From contig JACKAX010000006.1 in the NCBI GenBank assembly GCA_020634875.1, forward strand, positions 62,001 to 126,000: a stretch of 64,000 bases of DNA. Direction: 5' to 3'. The stretch is from Anaerolineales bacterium (GTDB taxonomy: Bacteria; Chloroflexota; Anaerolineae; Anaerolineales; JABWBV01). The translations under genes were made by a program, and so were the position numbers. Position 1 is the stretch's first letter, and each line of letters starts with the position of its first letter. Positions 24,432-32,792 of this stretch are shown in pieces. Below the pieces are notes generated by a model. That model did not search any database. It had not been told where the DNA came from and saw only the letters and a program-made list of their open reading frames with translations.

Positions 24432-24821
24432 ATGAAAACTCCTACTATCTTAGTCGTTGAAGACGAACCGGATGTTCGCAATCTCGTGGTCATGACACTC
24501 AAACAGGCCGAATACCACGTCATCACTGCGAGTGACGGCGTGGAAGCCTTAAAACGTTGCGAAGAGCACACCCCACAATTAATCCTGTTGGATATTTCTA
24601 TGCCTCGTGTAAACGGCCTGGATTTGCTGTATTTGCTCAAAGACATGGAACTTTTGTCGCGCACACAAGTCGTGATGCTAACGGCCCTGGGCTACCAGGA
24701 AGTAGTTCAAAAGGCGATGGGGTATGGCGTCAAAGATTTCATCGTCAAACCCTTTGATGTTCTCGATCTTTTGCAACGAGTTGAACGGCTTATGGTTTCT
24801 GAAACAAATGACCCTCTATGA
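24432..24821 (+). CDS. Stand-alone response regulator receiver (copy 2)
   Basis: The ATG at 24432 gives 129 residues. Receiver motifs: ILVVEDEPDVRNLVV, phospho-acceptor Asp in LILLDISMPRVNG, Thr in MLTALGY and Lys in FIVKPFDV. It is 19 bases downstream of copy 1 and overlaps HDOD copy 2 by four bases, completing a second, inverted-order REC-HDOD pair. No DNA-binding domain is present. Confidence 0.92.
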   Translation: MKTPTILVVEDEPDVRNLVVMTLKQAEYHVITASDGVEALKRCEEHTPQLILLDISMPRVNGLDLLYLLKDMELLSRTQVVMLTALGYQEVVQKAMGYGVKDFIVKPFDVLDLLQRVERLMVSETNDPL

Positions 24822-25696
24822 ATCACTTTTTTAGTCCATCTCGCTCTTATAAACTAGAGAATATTTTGGCCACGGTAGAACGGTTGCGCCCGTTGCCCAC
24901 CACAACCATTAGCCTGCTAAACGCGCTCGAAGACCCGGAAAGCACTTCCAGTGAAATCGCAAACTTAATCATTCGCGATCAGGTGCTTACCGCTTTGGTA
25001 TTACAGGCAGCAAATGCTGTTTCACTTGGCTTTCTGGAGCCTTGTTCTTGCATTTCCGATGCAGTCACGCGCCTTGGCTTTAACCAAACCAAAATCGTCG
25101 TGATGCAAAGAACTTTTTCTAGTCCCTTAGCCCGTCGTTTATATGGTTACAGGCTTGGGGCCGGAGCACTTTGGGAACATTCGCTGGCAACCGCCCGCAT
25201 TGCCAAATACATCGCCCATGAGGTGAACTACCCCAAAAGCGACGAGGCGTATATCAGTGGCCTATTACATGACATAGGCAAATTAGTGCTTGATCAATAC
25301 ATATTAGAAGATTATCACCAGATTGTCGCTTACATGCAACAATATAAGATAAGTGTCTGGGAGGCTGAGGAAACCTTATTAGGGATTAATCATGCTCAAG
25401 TAGGTGGGTTAGTTGCAGTGAAATGGAATCTGCCGGGGAATCTGGTCAACGCTATCCGCCATCATCATCTTCCCTCGCTTTCTGCCACCCACCAAACATT
25501 AGGCGCCATCGTCAACGTTGCTAACGCCTTCACTCCGCCAGACACCACCAGTCTGACTGGACTAGACGGTAGAACCGTGAACCCCGTCGCGCTAGAAATT
25601 CTGCACTTCGACGAACTCCGCCTCGAAAAATTGCGCCAGCGCGTCAATCTTAAATTCAACACCCCCGCCCTCGAAAGCAGCCTAGCGTTTTCCTAA
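24818..25696 (+). CDS. HDOD domain protein (copy 2)
   Basis: A 292-residue paralogue of the protein at 23103, sharing the block order KLENILATVERLRPLPTTT, VLTALVLQAANAVSLGF, YRLGAGALWEHSLATARIAK and GLLHDIGKLVLDQYILEDYH. The identical stretch TTSLTGLDGR near the end (TTSLAGLDGR in copy 1) supports a recent duplication. HD residues are again conserved. Copy 2 is separated from fliR by 274 bases containing a nested inverted repeat. Confidence 0.9.
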   Translation: MNHFFSPSRSYKLENILATVERLRPLPTTTISLLNALEDPESTSSEIANLIIRDQVLTALVLQAANAVSLGFLEPCSCISDAVTRLGFNQTKIVVMQRTFSSPLARRLYGYRLGAGALWEHSLATARIAKYIAHEVNYPKSDEAYISGLLHDIGKLVLDQYILEDYHQIVAYMQQYKISVWEAEETLLGINHAQVGGLVAVKWNLPGNLVNAIRHHHLPSLSATHQTLGAIVNVANAFTPPDTTSLTGLDGRTVNPVALEILHFDELRLEKLRQRVNLKFNTPALESSLAFS

Positions 25697-25718
25697 CCCC
25701 TCAAGTAACTTCCCAAAG

Positions 25719-25816
25719 CAGACCCTAAAGGTTTTGTTTGCAAGAGAAGACCGCTTAAAAATGTGTGCCGCTTGCAAAGGCTTTCCCGAATTTACCGAGA
25801 AAACCTTTAGGGTCTG
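25719..25816. repeat. Nested 17-bp inverted repeat element
   Basis: CAGACCCTAAAGGTTTT (25719-25735) is exactly complementary to AAAACCTTTAGGGTCTG (25800-25816). Inside, TTTGCAAG (25737-25744) is complementary to CTTGCAAA (25771-25778). The element could be a MITE-like repeat, a small structured RNA or a complex leader of fliR; no coding frame fits. Confidence 0.75.
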
Positions 25817-25970
25817 TTACCCCCTCGACACCTCTATAAAAAACTTTAGCCCCAGGGGATTATCTTTACAACATTTTTACACACCCTTCATTACTGCTTT
25901 ATCAAATTAAATAGCCCCGCGGGGTATCCTATCAACAGATACCCGTTCTACGTTTTACGCTCTACGTTCC

Positions 25971-26729
25971 ATGTTGATTTCCCTCCCCCAGTTCCAACTC
26001 TTCTTCCTCGCCCTCACCCGGATCATGGCGCTGATCATTCACATTCCGGTGCTGGCAGGCCCGGCCATTCCCAATCCGATGAAGATTGCCCTGGGCAGCA
26101 TCCTCGCCATGATCACCCTTCCCTGGACACCCCTCCCCTCGGACGCCGTGGCCCAATCGCTGTTCCCTTTCAGCGTTGCGATTGGGCAGGAACTCCTGAT
26201 CGGCACGCTCGCCGGGTTCGCCGCCACGCTCACGTTTGGCGCGGTGCAAATCGCCGGAGACATGATGGACACCAGCCTGGGTTTCTCCGCCGGACGGTTG
26301 TTCAACCCCGCGTTGGAAAACCCCGGCGCGGTCGGGCAACAATTTTTCTCGATGCTCGCCGCCGCCCTCTTCCTCGTCACCAATGGACACCACCTCTTTT
26401 TGATCGGACTACAAAAAACCTTCACCATCGCCCCCCTCAACGCTGCCCTTCCCCAACTGGACGCCGAACCCCTCCTGACCCTCGCGGGAGGCCTGATCGC
26501 CGCCGGAATACAACTCTCCCTGCCCGTGGTCGCCGCCGCCCTGCTCACCGAAGTCACCCTCGGCCTCCTCGCCCGCGTCGCCCCTACCCTGCAAGTCTTC
26601 TTCCTCGGGATGCCCCTCAAAGCTGGCCTCGGCCTCCTCGCCCTAACCCTCACCCTCACCACCATCCTCCCCACTCTCACCGCCACCCTCCACATGATCA
26701 GCCAGTGGATGCTGGAACTCATCTCCTAA
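25971..26729 (+). CDS. fliR: Flagellar export gate protein FliR
   Basis: A 252-residue protein with about six membrane helices. FliR landmarks: FFLALTRIMALIIHIPVLAG, KIALGSILAMITLPW, GQELLIGTLAGFAATLTFGA, GDMMDTSLGFSAGRLFNPAL. The C-terminal half holds LLTEVTLGLLARVAPTLQVF followed by KAGLGLLALTLTLT. The FliR position is unusual because two HDOD/REC pairs separate it from fliQ. The start follows a short hairpin (GGGTATC / GATACCC). Confidence 0.94.
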   Translation: MLISLPQFQLFFLALTRIMALIIHIPVLAGPAIPNPMKIALGSILAMITLPWTPLPSDAVAQSLFPFSVAIGQELLIGTLAGFAATLTFGAVQIAGDMMDTSLGFSAGRLFNPALENPGAVGQQFFSMLAAALFLVTNGHHLFLIGLQKTFTIAPLNAALPQLDAEPLLTLAGGLIAAGIQLSLPVVAAALLTEVTLGLLARVAPTLQVFFLGMPLKAGLGLLALTLTLTTILPTLTATLHMISQWMLELIS

Positions 26730-26771
26730 CTTCCTCGCTCATTACTCCTCACTCATTAGCCCCTCCTCCCC

Positions 26772-27857
26772 ATGTCCTCCGAACGCACCGAAGCCCCAAC
26801 CCCCAAACGCCTCCACGAGGCCCGCGCCGAAGGCCGCGTCGCCCGCAGTCCCGAGCTGAACGCTGCGCTCGCCCTGCTTGCCGGGATTTATTTGCTGCGT
26901 TTTGCGGGGGGCAAAATGACTACCGCGTTCGCCAGCATGGTCTCATCCTCCCTCACCGCCCTGCCGCCCGCGGATGTCACCAGTGGCTGGTTCACCAACC
27001 GATTAGCGGATTACGTGAAACAAATCGCCCCCATGTTCGGTCTCATCCTGATCGGGTTGATGTTCACCGGTGTGGGCGTATCGGTGGCGCAGACGGGGTT
27101 GAATTGGGCCAGCAAACGAAAAATCTTCGACCCCAGTCGGGCGAATCCGCTTCAGGGCATCAAACGGTTGTTTTCCGGGCAGGGGTTGGCTGAACTGCTC
27201 AAAGCCATCCTCAAACTGACGATCATTTTGTGGGTCGCGTTCAACTTCGTCCGCCCCCACACCGCTGAATTCATGAGTCTCGTTCATACCCCATTGCCCG
27301 ACGCGATCCGCAACTGGCTCGCCCTGGCAAGCGCGCTAGCGATGCGCTGTGCTTCCACGTATTTGCTCATCGCCATCATAGATTACGCCTATCAACGCTG
27401 GCAACTGAACAAAACGCTCAAGATGTCGCTGGACGAAATCAAGGAAGAATACAAACAAAGTGAGGGCGACCCGCTCCGCCGCAGCCGGATGAAGTCTGAA
27501 CACCGCCGCCTCGCCCGCACCCGGATGATGCAAAACGTCCCCAAAGCCGATGTCGTCATCGTCAACCCGACCCACCTCGCCGTCGCCCTCAAATACGACG
27601 CCAAAACCATGTCCGCCCCCACCGTGGTTGCCAAAGGCGCGCACCACGTTGCCGAGCGAATCATGACCCTCGCCCGCGAAAACAACGTCCCCGTCATTCA
27701 AAATATCCCCATCGCCCGTGCGCTGTACAAAAGCATTGATGTTGACCAAACCATCCCCCCCGATCTCTTCGCTGCCGTCGCCCAAATTTTGGCCTACGTC
27801 TACAACCTCAAAGGGAAGCTCCCCCACCGTCAACCCGCTCTCGCACCTAGCACTTAA
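26772..27857 (+). CDS. flhB: Flagellar export switch protein FlhB
   Basis: A 361-residue membrane protein that switches export specificity from rod/hook to filament substrates. The N-terminus is ERTEAPTPKRLHEARAEGRV. Four membrane helices lie at about 30-50, 85-110, 145-165 and 185-205. The cytoplasmic domain contains the autocleavage site NPTH in VVIVNPTHLAVALKYD (cleavage between Asn and Pro is known for the family). The C-terminus, FAAVAQILAYVYNLKGKL, matches the free-standing protein at 39006. The leader is C-rich, without Shine-Dalgarno. Confidence 0.96.
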   Translation: MSSERTEAPTPKRLHEARAEGRVARSPELNAALALLAGIYLLRFAGGKMTTAFASMVSSSLTALPPADVTSGWFTNRLADYVKQIAPMFGLILIGLMFTGVGVSVAQTGLNWASKRKIFDPSRANPLQGIKRLFSGQGLAELLKAILKLTIILWVAFNFVRPHTAEFMSLVHTPLPDAIRNWLALASALAMRCASTYLLIAIIDYAYQRWQLNKTLKMSLDEIKEEYKQSEGDPLRRSRMKSEHRRLARTRMMQNVPKADVVIVNPTHLAVALKYDAKTMSAPTVVAKGAHHVAERIMTLARENNVPVIQNIPIARALYKSIDVDQTIPPDLFAAVAQILAYVYNLKGKLPHRQPALAPST

Positions 27858-27886
27858 CCGTTAGGGATAAACCATTCACCTGCCCC

Positions 27887-27955
27887 GCATCCTTCGACTG
27901 CGCTGGACAAAAAAAACTTCAAGACATAAATCACTCCCCGCTCCGCTCAGGATGC
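27887..27955. repeat. 69-bp dispersed intergenic repeat, copy 1
   Basis: It begins GCATCCTTCGACTGCGCTGG and ends CTCCGCTCAGGATGC; the ends GCATCCT and AGGATGC are inverted. A second copy of identical length lies at 35280-35348. Copies stand between flagellar genes. Confidence 0.8.
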
Positions 27956-27994
27956 TACCGTAATAACCCACTCATTACTTATCACTTCCCCCTC

Positions 27995-30085
27995 ATGACC
28001 CCTTCCTCCACCGCCCCCACCTTCAACCTCCGCAGCCTCGCCTCCTCCAAAGACGTTCTCATGGCCCTCGCCATCGTGCTGATCATCGGCATGATGATCG
28101 TCCCCATGCCACCGGCCGCGCTGGACTTGCTGATTGTGCTCAACTTGGCGGTCTCGTTGGGGATCATCCTGCTCACCATCAACATCAGCCGCCCGTTGGA
28201 TTTCTCGATTTTCCCGACGGTGCTTTTGCTCGTGACTCTCTTCCGCTTGGGGATTAACGTGTCGGCGAGCCGATTGATTTTGTTACAGGGAGATGCTGGG
28301 AAAGTGATCGCCACGTTTGGGGAGTTGATCGTCGGGGGCAATTATGTGATCGGGATCGTAGTCTTTCTGATTTTGATGATCATCCAGTGGGTGGTGATTA
28401 ACTCCGGGGCGGGACGTGTGGCCGAAGTCGCCGCCCGGTTCACCCTGGACGCGATGCCCGGCAAGCAGATGTCCATTGATGCCGACATGAACGCCGGGCT
28501 GCTGACCGAGGCCGAAGCCCGCATCCGCCGCAAGGAAGTGCAACGGGAGGCGAATTTTTACGGGGCAATGGACGGGGCCAGCAAATTTGTCAAAGGCGAC
28601 GCCATCGCTGCCATCATCGTGACCATCATCAATATTTTGGGCGGGTTTGTCATCGGGATGGTACAACGTGGTCTCTCGCTCACCGAAGCCCTGCAAAGTT
28701 ACACGCTTGTGACGGTCGGGGCGGGGCTGGCGATCCAAATCCCGGCGCTGTTGATTTCCGCCGCCGCCGGGATGCTCGTGACCCGCTCGGCCTCCGAATC
28801 CTCGCTAGGTGATGATCTGGCCGGGCAGTTATCCAACTTCAACATGTTGTTGACCGGGGCGGTCATTATGGCGGCGCTGGCGCTCGTGCCGGGGATGCCG
28901 AAATTGCCGTTTTTGTTCGTCGGCGCGGGGCTTGGGGGAGCGGCGTACTTCGTTCGGACAGGTGAAAAAGTCAGCCCCGAGGAGACCGCGCAGGCCCCGG
29001 AAAAGAAGGAAGCGGAATCGCCCCAGGAAATGATGAAAATGCTCGTCGTGGACCCGATGGAAGTCGAGGTCGGGTACGGGTTGGTTCCCCTCGTGGACGA
29101 AGATAAAGCCGATAACCTGCTCCGCCGTGTGACCGCCATCCGCCGCCAGATTATGGAAGAAGTGGGGCTGGTGCTGCCGGTGGTACGGGTGCGGGATAAC
29201 TTGCATCTGAAACCGCAAGCGTATCGCATCAAAATTCGTGGGCAGGAAGTGGCGCACGGCGAGTTGATGGTCGGGCGATTTTTGGCCGTGCCCGGTTCCA
29301 ATTCGGATGACGGAAAGTTGAACGGCATTCCGACGACAGAACCCGCGTTTGGCCTGCCGGCGATGTGGATTACCGACGCCGAAACGGGCCGTGCCGAACT
29401 CGCCGGGTACACCGTCGTTGCGCCGCTGTCCGTCATCAGCACGCACCTGACCGAAGTCGTCCGTGGGCATGTGCCCGATTTACTCGACCGGCAGATGGTG
29501 CAGGAGATGATCGGGCAGTTGCGGGCCAAAACGCCCGCCGCCGTCGAGGGTGTGGTTCCCGAAATGTTGGGGCTGGGCGAAGTGCAGGCGGTTTTGCGAA
29601 ATCTTTTGCGGGAGCGGGTGCCGGTGCGGGATTTGGGCGGCATTCTCGAAGTGTTGGCGAGCCATGCGGGCGTCACCCGTGACCCCAACATCCTTGCTGA
29701 GGCTGTGCGCCAAAGCATGTCCCGCACGCTGTCCAACCAATATCGCGACCCGAACGGCTACCTACACGTCATCACCCTCTCGCCACACCTGGAAGCCCAC
29801 CTGCGTGCCTCGCTCGGACGCACCGACGGCGACCTGAATTTTCAAATTGACGCCGAACTCGCCCAAAAAATTCTCATCCACACCGGCGAACAAATGGAAA
29901 AACTCGCCCACGCCGGGTATTTCCCCATCCTGCTTTGCTCTCGTGAAGTCCGGCTGGCCTTCCGCCGCCTGATCGAACGTGCCCTGCCCAACCTGGTCAT
30001 CCTGGCTTTTTCTGAAGTCAGTTGGGGCACGCGGGTCAAAGCCCACGGCATGGTCGAAGTGACCGCCCAACGGGAGACCGCATGA
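27995..30085 (+). CDS. flhA: Flagellar export protein FlhA
   Basis: A 696-residue export-gate protein. Eight membrane helices occupy about 20-320. The conserved FHIPEP segment is recognisable (LFRLGINVSASRLILLQGDA, RVAEVAARFTLDAMPGKQMS, ADMNAGLLTEAEARIRRKEV). The cytoplasmic ring-forming domain runs from about 345 to 696 (VEVGYGLVPLVDEDKADNLL, RIKIRGQEVAHGELMVGRF). FlhA receives substrate-chaperone complexes. The 3' end overlaps flhF by four bases. Leader DNA contains CACTTCCCCCTC directly before the ATG. Confidence 0.97.
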   Translation: MTPSSTAPTFNLRSLASSKDVLMALAIVLIIGMMIVPMPPAALDLLIVLNLAVSLGIILLTINISRPLDFSIFPTVLLLVTLFRLGINVSASRLILLQGDAGKVIATFGELIVGGNYVIGIVVFLILMIIQWVVINSGAGRVAEVAARFTLDAMPGKQMSIDADMNAGLLTEAEARIRRKEVQREANFYGAMDGASKFVKGDAIAAIIVTIINILGGFVIGMVQRGLSLTEALQSYTLVTVGAGLAIQIPALLISAAAGMLVTRSASESSLGDDLAGQLSNFNMLLTGAVIMAALALVPGMPKLPFLFVGAGLGGAAYFVRTGEKVSPEETAQAPEKKEAESPQEMMKMLVVDPMEVEVGYGLVPLVDEDKADNLLRRVTAIRRQIMEEVGLVLPVVRVRDNLHLKPQAYRIKIRGQEVAHGELMVGRFLAVPGSNSDDGKLNGIPTTEPAFGLPAMWITDAETGRAELAGYTVVAPLSVISTHLTEVVRGHVPDLLDRQMVQEMIGQLRAKTPAAVEGVVPEMLGLGEVQAVLRNLLRERVPVRDLGGILEVLASHAGVTRDPNILAEAVRQSMSRTLSNQYRDPNGYLHVITLSPHLEAHLRASLGRTDGDLNFQIDAELAQKILIHTGEQMEKLAHAGYFPILLCSREVRLAFRRLIERALPNLVILAFSEVSWGTRVKAHGMVEVTAQRETA

Positions 30086-31323
30086 CCCCACAAACCTTCC
30101 GCGCTCCAAATATGATGACCGCGCTGGAAACTGTCCAGCGTGAACTTGGCCCCGAAGCCGTCGTGCTCTCCGTCCGCGAAGTGATGGACGCCCCCGCCTG
30201 GCAAGTGTGGAAAGCCCCCGGAGTGGAAGTGGTCGCCATTGCTGGTGAAACGACCCCGGCAACTACCGCGTTGCCTACACCCTCGATTTCCGCTCGCAAC
30301 GGACACGCCGCGCCAGTCGCCTTCCAACCCGAACGCGTCGCCCCGCCCGCCTCGACCCCCGCGCCTTCCAAACCCAATCGCCGCCCCACCCCCGAAATCG
30401 AAGCCCTCCTCGCCCACCTCGCCGAAAAACTCGACCCCACCCCATCCCTCCCCACCGACCTCAACACCAGCGGCTCCAGTTCCCACAAATTCCCCCAAAC
30501 TCCTAAGAATTCCCCCTCTTCTCCTCTTCCCCTTTTCTCCTCTTCTCCCCTCCCATCCCCCCTCACCGAAGCCCAAGACACCCTCCTCTACCACGGCCTC
30601 TCCCCCGACCTCGTCGAACGCCTCATCAAAACCTGTGCCCAAACGCTTAACCCCACTGCCCAACAAAATCCTACCCGCGTCAAAGATGCCCTCCGCGCCC
30701 AACTCACCGCGGGCATTCGTCTCGTGGACACCTCCCGCTTTCTGCGCGATCGGGTCATTAGCCTGATCGGGACCAGTGGCGTGGGCAAAACTAGCACCGC
30801 CGCCAAACTCGCCGCCCGCGCCAAAAAACTCTGGAACCGCAAAGTTACCTGGATTTGCGCCGACACCATCCGCGCGGGCGCCATTGCCCAGGCCAGTGCG
30901 CTAACCGAGAGCCTGTCCATTCCCCTCCGCGTCGCCTACACCCCTAATGAACTCAAAGAAATTATTGCCACCGAAACCGAAGCCGATCTCCTACTCGTGG
31001 ACACCCCCGCCACCAATCCCCGCCGTGACGCCGAAATGATCGACCTCGCCAGCTTTTTGACCGCTGTCCCCAACAAGGCGATCTATCCGGTTCTCTCCGC
31101 CACCGCCAAAGACGCCGATCTCGGACGCGCCGCCGGAGCATTCACCACCTTCCACCCAAAAGGCCTCATCCTCACCCACCTCGATGAAACCGATAATCTC
31201 GGCAACATTATCAACCTCGCCTGGCACACCCGCCAACCTCTCGCCTTCTTCACCGCCGGTCCCGGCGCGTTGGACGAAATTCAGGGCGCACGGGTAGAGC
31301 GGTTGCTGGAGGGGATTCTGTGA
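30082..31323 (+). CDS. flhF: SRP-family GTPase FlhF
   Basis: The ATGA overlap with flhA gives 413 residues. The N-terminal 70 residues (TFRAPNMMTALETVQRELGP) match FlhF's activator region; a Pro/Ser-rich linker of about 100 residues follows. The NG domain has the P-loop GTSGVGKTSTAAKLAA, DTIRAGAIAQ, LLLVDTPATNPR (where an ordinary FlhF has DTAG) and ILTHLDETDNLGNI. FlhF sets flagellar number and position, usually with FlhG, which is not present after this gene. Confidence 0.93.
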   Translation: MTPQTFRAPNMMTALETVQRELGPEAVVLSVREVMDAPAWQVWKAPGVEVVAIAGETTPATTALPTPSISARNGHAAPVAFQPERVAPPASTPAPSKPNRRPTPEIEALLAHLAEKLDPTPSLPTDLNTSGSSSHKFPQTPKNSPSSPLPLFSSSPLPSPLTEAQDTLLYHGLSPDLVERLIKTCAQTLNPTAQQNPTRVKDALRAQLTAGIRLVDTSRFLRDRVISLIGTSGVGKTSTAAKLAARAKKLWNRKVTWICADTIRAGAIAQASALTESLSIPLRVAYTPNELKEIIATETEADLLLVDTPATNPRRDAEMIDLASFLTAVPNKAIYPVLSATAKDADLGRAAGAFTTFHPKGLILTHLDETDNLGNIINLAWHTRQPLAFFTAGPGALDEIQGARVERLLEGIL

Positions 31324-31428
31324 TGAAGTGATAAGTGATAAGTGATAAGTGAAACTTCAAATTCTCGTCACTCATCACTTCATCACTTATCACTCACGCA
31401 TTACTCTTTACCCATTACTACCTCATCC
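31324..31428. repeat. Short-word hairpin (GTGATAA / TTATCAC family)
   Basis: Right after the flhF stop, GATAAGTGATAAGTGATAAG is followed by words of the opposite sense, TCACTCATCACTTCATCACT and TATCACTCACGCATTACTC. The left arm carries stop codons in all three frames. Related segments occur at 31838, 47541, 48085, 53180 and 63613. Confidence 0.8.
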
Positions 31429-31827
31429 ATGGCCACATCCACCTCCACCCCCATTCCCGCCCCGAAAAAAAAGCGTACCGCCTCTCACACAAGCAAATCG
31501 GCACAAGTACCGCTTCCGTTTCTGGTGGAATTTGTTTACACCCTTGCGCGGCTCACCGTGCTGTTTGCGGGGGTGATCACGCTCAGTCTTTCCCTCCTTG
31601 CCCACGCCACGCCCTGGGTCGCTGTTTTCCGCAGTAGCCTCGCAATGATCGTCACCGGCCTGCTCGCATGGATGCTTGTCTCTATCGTCGGCCAAACCGC
31701 TCTCGACGTCGCCAAAGCCAAAAGAGCCGAGGAAGATGAAGAAGAGGCGAAAAAGGCCGAGGAAGAGAAAGCGAAGAAAGCGAAAGAGGCGGAAGAAGCG
31801 GAGAGTACCGTAGAAAAAGAGGCGTAG
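31429..31827 (+). CDS. Small membrane protein with charged coiled-coil tail
   Basis: The ATG at 31429 gives 132 residues. After a basic, Pro/Thr-rich 35 residues, two membrane helices are visible (LVEFVYTLARLTVLFAGVIT and MIVTGLLAWMLVSIVG). The tail is almost entirely Glu, Lys and Ala (EEDEEEAKKAEEEKAKKAKE) and should form a cytoplasmic coiled coil. No family was recognised. It occupies the place where flhG often stands, between flhF and fliA. Function is unknown; a polar or scaffold role is speculative. Confidence 0.75.
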   Translation: MATSTSTPIPAPKKKRTASHTSKSAQVPLPFLVEFVYTLARLTVLFAGVITLSLSLLAHATPWVAVFRSSLAMIVTGLLAWMLVSIVGQTALDVAKAKRAEEDEEEAKKAEEEKAKKAKEAEEAESTVEKEA

Positions 31828-31837
31828 GAATTTGACG

Positions 31838-31920
31838 AGTGATAAGTGATAAGTGAATCTCTAAATTCATCACCACTCATCACTTTATCAACCAATCGCT
31901 CAATCACCCAATCAACCAAT
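31838..31920. repeat. Short-word intergenic DNA (GTGATAA and CAATCACC families)
   Basis: GAGTGATAAGTGATAAGTGA is followed by inverted words (CACCACTCATCACTTTATCA) and then by AACCAATCGCTCAATCACCC and AATCAACCAATCACC. It abuts the C-rich leader of fliA. Confidence 0.7.
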
Positions 31921-31937
31921 CACCCCTCCCTCCCCCC

Positions 31938-32789
31938 ATGATCCCCTCCCCCGACGACTCCGCCCTCCTTGCCAACTACCTCGCGACCCATGATCCGCAA
32001 TTGCGCGAAGCGATCATCATACGGTATGTGAACCTGATTCACTTCGTGTTAGGCCGCCTGGGGATTTCGCAGGCGACGAGTGTGGACTACGAAGATTTTG
32101 TCAACCAGGGCGTGCTCGGCTTGATCGAAGCCGTAGACCGGTACGATCCCGCGCATGGCACGCAGTTCAGCACTTATGCAACGGTCAGAGTCCGGGGGCA
32201 TATCCTCGACTACTTGCGCTCGTCCGACTGGATGCCCCGTACTGCCCGCCGCCGCACCCGCGCGGTGCAAGAAGCGACCCAAACCCTGTGGGGCGAACTG
32301 GGCCGTGCGCCTACCGACAATGAACTGGCTGGACATCTCCAACTCGATCTGCCCACCCTCCAGCAAACCCTCGCCGACGCCGGGCGGGTCATCTTCTCAA
32401 TGGATGCGCTCTCCAGCGCGGATAGCGAAGATGACCTTTCCCTGCACGATGTCCTCGCCGACGAAAACCAACCAGATCCGTCCGAGCAACTCGAAGAGGG
32501 CGATCTGAAATCCCGCATGATGTCCGTCCTCCGGCAACTGACCGAGCGGGAACGCCAGATTCTCTCGCTGTACTACTACGAAGAACTCACCCTTAAAGAA
32601 ATCGGTGAAGTGCTCGGTGTCACCGAATCTCGCGTCTCTCAACTCCACACCCGCACGGTGATGAATTTGAAAGCCCTTCTTACTCAAGAACATACCGCAG
32701 CACCCGATCCGGTAAGTAAACGCACCAACCGACCAACCAACCGTTATTCCACCTCTTCGCGTGCCCGTACCCACGCCCACCCCGGATAA
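31938..32789 (+). CDS. fliA: Flagellar sigma factor sigma-28 (FliA)
   Basis: A 283-residue sigma-70-family protein of the FliA/WhiG group. Region 2 contains VNLIHFVLGRLGIS, DYEDFVNQGVLGLIEAVDRY and the -10 recognition helix FSTYATVRVRGHILDYLRSS. Region 3 contains RAPTDNELAGHL. Region 4 contains LTERERQILSLYYYEELTLK and IGEVLGVTESRVSQLHTR. A Ser/Thr/Arg-rich tail of about 35 residues is additional. It should recognise the three TCAAG(N)3-N11-GNCGATAA promoters found at flgM, fliS and fliC, and be inhibited by FlgM. Confidence 0.95.
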   Translation: MIPSPDDSALLANYLATHDPQLREAIIIRYVNLIHFVLGRLGISQATSVDYEDFVNQGVLGLIEAVDRYDPAHGTQFSTYATVRVRGHILDYLRSSDWMPRTARRRTRAVQEATQTLWGELGRAPTDNELAGHLQLDLPTLQQTLADAGRVIFSMDALSSADSEDDLSLHDVLADENQPDPSEQLEEGDLKSRMMSVLRQLTERERQILSLYYYEELTLKEIGEVLGVTESRVSQLHTRTVMNLKALLTQEHTAAPDPVSKRTNRPTNRYSTSSRARTHAHPG

Positions 32790-32792
32790 GCC

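Noticed and set aside
23987..24821. Naming the two stand-alone receivers CheY
   Set aside because: They have receiver motifs but no che genes nearby, and one has Ser in place of the usual Thr; pairing with HDOD genes suggests another role.
28699..29736. A 345-codon minus-strand frame
   Set aside because: It is antisense to flhA, which is clear by motif; composition is Ser/Arg/Thr-rich as expected for a shadow frame.
31324..31428. Possible satellite, CRISPR-like or attachment site at the GTGATAA runs
   Set aside because: Word copies are degenerate and mirrored, with no unique spacers and no integrase or Cas gene nearby.
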